A stretch of 64,000 nucleotides of DNA from Polytrichum commune (Eukaryota; Streptophyta; Polytrichopsida; Polytrichales; Polytrichaceae). The translations under genes and the position numbers were made by a program. Shown here in pieces: positions 59,288 to 64,000 of this stretch (the first letter of the stretch is position 1; the number at the start of each line of letters is the position of its first letter). A model generated the notes under the pieces. It saw only the letters and a list, made by a program, of their open reading frames with translations. It was not told the DNA's origin and did no database searches. The DNA lies in assembly GCA_950295325.1 (NCBI GenBank), contig OX485803.1, positions 62,881,554-62,945,553 of the forward strand, given 5' to 3'.

Positions 59288-60268
59288 GTCGCAACCCTTG
59301 CTAGCTCTCCTTAACTGTCTTGGCCATTTCTCAATTCTAGCAAGAGTCACGAGCGCTAACCCCTTGCATTCCACCCATGCAAATGGTTAGCTCTCAATAT
59401 CTTGGACCTTCAAGCTCATAGGTGGGTGACCAACCTTCCTACATATGCATTCGAACTCTCCCCTTAATAAGTAGCTAATGGTTAGATGTGGACTTCCATC
59501 CATGAAAGTCCAATCTTTAGTTGATCATCGCATTGCCGAAGTAACACTACAACCACCCAAAGCATATTTGGCAACTATGCCCCCACGTTAGGCCAACGCC
59601 CATGAAGGCTGTACCTTTTGCCTCGGGAGGGTTTGGCCGACCAAGCAGCCTCACCCATACAAGCCTCTAGGACTTTAGGCAGAGAACTTACCCCACCGTC
59701 AAGGAATCTTTTGTCTCTCTCCTAAGAGTTGGGGCCAAGTAGGCATTTTCCCTTAGCCATTGGGGTTGAAAGCCACCAAAAGCTTCAGACCTCCATAACT
59801 TCATTGTATGATCTCTAGTGCCATCAAGCAACCACTCCATCGACATACACTCTTTGCGTAGATGCTAATAGACCCCTCACTTGTCCCATTTTGGCAAGTA
59901 TTGAGGAAGTTATAGCTATTCTAACCTTGGCAGTCCCGGGCGCCACTCCCAGGTCAGTGATGTCCCAGGCCGCTGTCCTTAGGCAGCGCCCCACTCAAAT
60001 TGTCATATCTCCTAACTCACACCTCCGATTAAGGTGTTCTTGAGCATTCTAGAATCCAGACGCCATAAGCTACCCAATACTCATGGCTTTACCCTTGTGA
60101 CTCCTAGTTTCCATGGGTGGGAGGCGTTCATGATGCCCAGGGCCCTCACGCACACTTGGATCACTTGGGCCCTCTCACCAATGGCGCCACAAGTCCCGGG
60201 TGTCACTCCGAGGTCCCCCTTGTGCCCATGGTGTTTCAGGCACTCCTCATGGAGAGGTGCGTGACACC
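59288..60268. repeat. Dispersed repeat R1, uninterrupted copy
   Basis: It is collinear with 26718-26914, 36143-36559 and 50297-50672. It contains the two empty target regions: TAGCTAATGGTTAGATG near 59483-59499 and TTGTCCCATTTTGGCAAG near 59881-59898. It has no coding sequence, and its full extent and class are unknown. Confidence 0.85.
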
Positions 60269-60558
60269 ATGAGCCTTTGTTGGCCTCCTCCACAGTCAAC
60301 ACCTCGGGCTTCACCCACACCACATCATCGAATGTTATAGGAAAAGGGGGGTCGGACCTTAGGTTTTTTTGCAAACTCTACGTTGTCCTCGTCTTTGCTA
60401 AAGATTGCGATGGTTTCTTCCACTACATATTTGCTATACAATTTATTTCCTTACAATTTCCTTCGCTCTCTAAACCTAGTTGTGGCATCCTCGGATAATA
60501 TATCCCTAGCGTAGTCCATGGTGAGGTTAGGGACTAATTTGCTCTAAGGAGTTGTGGC

Positions 60559-60825
60559 CTACATTGCTTTCTTCCGACGAGGGGTTTCTGAGTTTTTTTC
60601 CCCTTCAACCCTTGTGCCATCCTCCTCTTTGTCGTCTTCCTCCATGTATTTTGCATCCTCCTCATCTACCCTCTGAAACGGATTGTCAAGATGCATTGCA
60701 ACAAGAAACTTAGGGTCGATGACAGGGGCCTTTGAACAATTTTTGCAAGTGGATGGCACCTCGCCTTTTCCACCTTGAGCGATCTCCTCTTGGTAGCTTT
60801 TGGGGAGCCACTCCATAACATCCAT
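60559..60825 (-). pseudogene. Short acidic ORF, unknown
   Basis: An 88-codon frame with an MDVMEWLPKSYQEEIAQGGKG start and an acidic tail (DEEDAKYMEEDDKEEDG). The plus-strand segment 61309-61599 (HIKNVEDIIKGISSFIQYW) is a second protein-like fragment. Neither matches a family I know; both look like retroelement or gene relics. The rest of 60270-62540 is empty. Confidence 0.25.
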
Positions 60826-62554
60826 CTTCTTCGCTAGTTTCTTTTGGGTCTTACAAAATTGGAAATCTTTATCTTCAATATATGACTATATGTTCAACCC
60901 CACCATCTACACATTGCATGGCTTGGTTGATATAGCAAAAAAATTAGAGTGTCTAATTAAGAAGGAGAAAGACATAACAAACTAGTTTGGACGGCCAAAC
61001 CAAACAAGAAGTGCTTAGTTTGATGCTATTCTACAAGATTGCTATTTGAGAATGTCAGGTCAACACCTCTATATGAAGAGGTGTTGAATGGCAAAGATGT
61101 ATGCTTGGACTTATTGTCATAACCCCCTAATGAGCATGTCATTGTGAAAAAATTTGCCCTCCTCTATGATTGAGAAGGTGCTTGACTTCAAAGCATTTAT
61201 AAATCACATCTTTGGAGTGAAACTCACCGTTTGATTGGACACAAAAAGATTCAACAATTTTGGTTTTACATGCGTGATGTTGGTATTCCAACCATGTAGT
61301 ACAAGCTATTGTGCACAACGCAAAATCAGACTCCACCGGAGGGGCTTCTTGTTTGGCATGTTGACGAAGAGGGTAAGACGATGTTACAAGATGAGGAGCC
61401 TAAACCTTGCCAAATACATATTAAAAATGTGGAGGATATTATAAAGGGCATTTCAAGCTTCATTCAATATTGGGAACATCTATGGGAAGTGATTGTTGGT
61501 GGATCATTTTGCCATCAATATGGAACTTGGATAGGCTATTGGACACATGTTCATTCAGCTTTGACAGACCTTCATCAAGATAGCCCCCCTTACAACTAGG
61601 GCAAAATTCCAGTGCTAGAATTAATATGCATTTATTATAATGTGGTTTTCATGGGTAGGTCACTTAGTGCATTTTAAAAACGACGTGCGGCATAATATAG
61701 AGAGGATTAAAATCATTTGAAATAAAAATTATAAAGGAATTCCAAATAATGAAGGGGCCATTAAATGTAGACAATCCCATTCTAAGTAAGTTAGATGGAC
61801 ATAAAATGTGGGCCATTATTTTCTTGTAAAATTAATATAGGGGTTGAAGATAAGGATCCTAGAAGGTATGTTTAGTATGTTTGCTATGGTCTCCTATGTG
61901 TTTTCTTCATAACTTTGTTTGCAATGATATTACTGTTTGCACCCTTCTTTGTTTCCATGGTTTCCCTTAACACTCGTCAATGCGTTAGGAAGTAGATTAG
62001 CTTTTATTACTTAAAAAGAATATAGAGTACAAAAAATTGCAGTGACTTGGACAATATAAGTAATGGAAGGGTGCAAACAAATGGGCCATTTTTGAAATTT
62101 AAGTAAGTATAGGGAGGCTTTAATTCAGCCCTTGAAGGTAAATAGCCCCAAAACAAAAAACCCCCAGCCGCACGTGGTGCACAAAAATGCCTTAGAGTGA
62201 CCTACCCGTGGTGGTTTTGTAGGCCAAAGGATCAAGATTTTGTTCTATATGCTAAAAAATCCTACATTCTTTTGATTTTATTGGTGAAGTAGGTTTCAAG
62301 TGCTCTACCCAATGTGTTTATATTGGCCAACCATTAACTTTGGGATTGGAATAATTATTATTTTCGTGCCAGTGCCTTCATATTGTTGTCATCCATGTAT
62401 TAATTTGAGACAATGAAAAGTCTCAAATTACCTTATTTAGTATTGTTACTAAGAATAAAGCCATTTTTTTATCACATCACATTAATAATTCCAAAACTTT
62501 GGTTGAATTACCTTCTTGCTTACTAAGGGTAAGTGGAACTCAGCCTGGAATTGG

Positions 62555-63020
62555 ACTCTTCATACCGTGTATGAACTAATGTGAGTGTAAGAAGGGTTGT
62601 TATTTGAGGCATTAGCATACATAGTATACATAAGGGAGCCATATTATATTTCTCTTGTGGGTATATTTAGAAATACTATTAAGAATGTTGAAGTAAAGGC
62701 ATGTGTACAAAAAGGGGCCCTAGGGTGTAGAGAAAAAATTGACAACACATATAATGTTAGTTTCATCCAATTCACGTTTTCATCCATTGTTGTCATATGG
62801 AATAGTCCTCAAGCACTGCCTTGTCCATTCTTGTTAGGGTTTGCATTCATGTTCTACGACAAGCTATAGGCTCTTAGAGTGCTCATGGGGTCCTTTGAGT
62901 TTTTCCTTTGGATTGTGGCTAAGTTATTATGCTATTGTCTTTATTTGTTTGTTTGATGAAATTAGTGAGTTACATGTTATGGATGGAAAAAGCTCAATGA
63001 CTTTCTCAATAGAAAGTGAG
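62555..63020. repeat. Dispersed repeat family R2, copy 3
   Basis: It matches 8270-8500 in its first half and 7540-7832 in its second. This suggests that those two are pieces of one longer element in different states of decay. Confidence 0.55.
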
Positions 63021-63815
63021 CATGGAATTCACCTGATCAATTATGAGACTTGAAATCACAATCGGTGCGATTCATAATTGCTAACTGAATGAGACTGATC
63101 CCTTTCCAAACCAGTAACAGCCCACCAAATTGTCTGTGGAGTTCGAAGAGCCCGCATCCCTTAGCATCTTCGCCGGCTCCACAAGTAAGCTTATGAGAGA
63201 ACCATCGAAAATTGTGTCCTCTGGTAAGAGTCTTACTGTACGTAATCATGTGAAAACTTGAGTGCGATGCCAGCGGCGTGAACACCTAATCTCAGGTAAA
63301 GCAATGAAGCAAGTCAAATGCCTTGCTTTGCTGGTGCTCAACTTCCGGACACATGATCATGAGCGGCTTGCATGGCCGATTTCTCTCACATCAGAAGGCT
63401 ACTACGTAGTGACTAGGGCAGGGGCGCTAAATGAATCTGGAGCCTTAGAAGTGACCTGCGATCGGAGGGAGGAATTGGAAGAGGGAGGCTGAGTAGAGCG
63501 AGAGAGATCGAACGCATGCCCCACTGCAAGGGCGAAACGTGGTGCACGCAGGACGCGGCCAAGTGTCGCTCTTGAGCTTCTGAAGGCTGGAAAGTCATCT
63601 CAACGTGGGAAGCAGCCACTGGCTGCTCGATCGCCTCTGGGCTCATGCACATTCTGCTTTATTGTTCCTTTAAAGGTGCCACTTGCACAGCACACTCTCA
63701 ACACAGACAAATTCCCTTCTCCTGCTCTCCGCCTCGTACACCTACAGTTCATATTTTACACCATATTCCTGCAACTCGATTTCAACACTTGATTCTCCCT
63801 TACATTCTATTCAGA

Positions 63816-63986
63816 ATGGCAGCAGTCACATCTGTAGTTTCTGGGTCCGTTGCCGCAGCACCCGTGAGTGCCACCAGGTTATCATCGTCCGCAGCATCGG
63901 CTGCTGCCCCTGCGCAGTTCGCCCCTGTCCGCAATGTAAATTTGAGCGGCAGCCGTGTTGTGGCTGTTACTGCCACCTACTCTGAG
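63816..63986 (+). CDS. Chloroplast-targeted protein, copy B, exon 1 only (cut by window edge)
   Basis: Exon 1 has 57 codons, the same length as copy A and with the same GAG|GTATGT donor; later exons lie beyond the window. Differences from copy A: Val to Phe after APAQ, Asn to Ser in LSGSR, Val to Ala and Asn to Thr near the end. The Ala/Ser-rich transit-peptide character is kept. It shares its 5' UTR and upstream region with copy A, so the promoter was duplicated too. Confidence 0.85.
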
Positions 63987-64000
63987 GTATGTGTCGATGA

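Overview
The window is eukaryotic nuclear DNA, most likely from a land plant or close streptophyte alga with a large, repeat-rich genome. The evidence is GT-AG introns, TATA boxes, a four-exon gene for a chloroplast (probably thylakoid-lumen) protein present as a tandem pair, Copia-type reverse transcriptase debris, and hAT-, Mutator- and LTR-type mobile elements. I cannot name the species from sequence alone.

Layout. 1-3 kb: the 3' part of a spliced gene for an FCP/HAD-fold phosphatase-like protein; its exon and intron are studded with the 16-bp palindrome ACGAACGCGCGTTCGT and variants. 4-17.7 kb: AT-rich, with decayed coding fragments, a Copia RT relic and several dispersed repeats, two of them split by small terminal-inverted-repeat (TIR) elements. 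17.7-21.8 kb: a 4.04-kb LTR-like unit (TG...CA ends, 5-bp target duplication ACCCC), saturated with TCCGGA and carrying one long antisense ORF. 22-26 kb: low-complexity and unassigned DNA.

26.7-50.7 kb is the most striking part. An old dispersed repeat, seen uninterrupted at 59.3-60.3 kb, is split by two large DNA transposons. The first (26915-36142, 9.2 kb, 9-bp target duplication ATTAATGCT, clustered GAGC repeats at both ends) carries a multi-exon gene ending in an N6/N4-type DNA methyltransferase domain, plus a divergent gene ending in a SWIM-type zinc finger. The second (36560-50296, 13.7 kb, ends CAGGGTTGTCTAT, 8-bp target duplication TGCCTCAT) is a hAT element. It carries an intact 638-residue protein-kinase-like gene, an intact 186-codon ORF, a broken hAT transposase and a broken RING-finger/coiled-coil gene. 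Cytosine-rich tracts sit upstream of TATA boxes of the kinase, transposase and RING genes.

51-64 kb: mostly unassigned DNA, then the chloroplast-protein gene at 55.9-57.2 kb, retroelement-like debris, the uninterrupted copy of the old repeat, and exon 1 of a second copy of the chloroplast gene running off the right edge.

The host genes (HAD-like protein, chloroplast protein) look intact. Most transposon genes carry in-frame stops and one-base frame breaks, except the kinase and the 186-codon ORF, which are open throughout. All functional assignments come from reading motifs by eye; no database search was possible.
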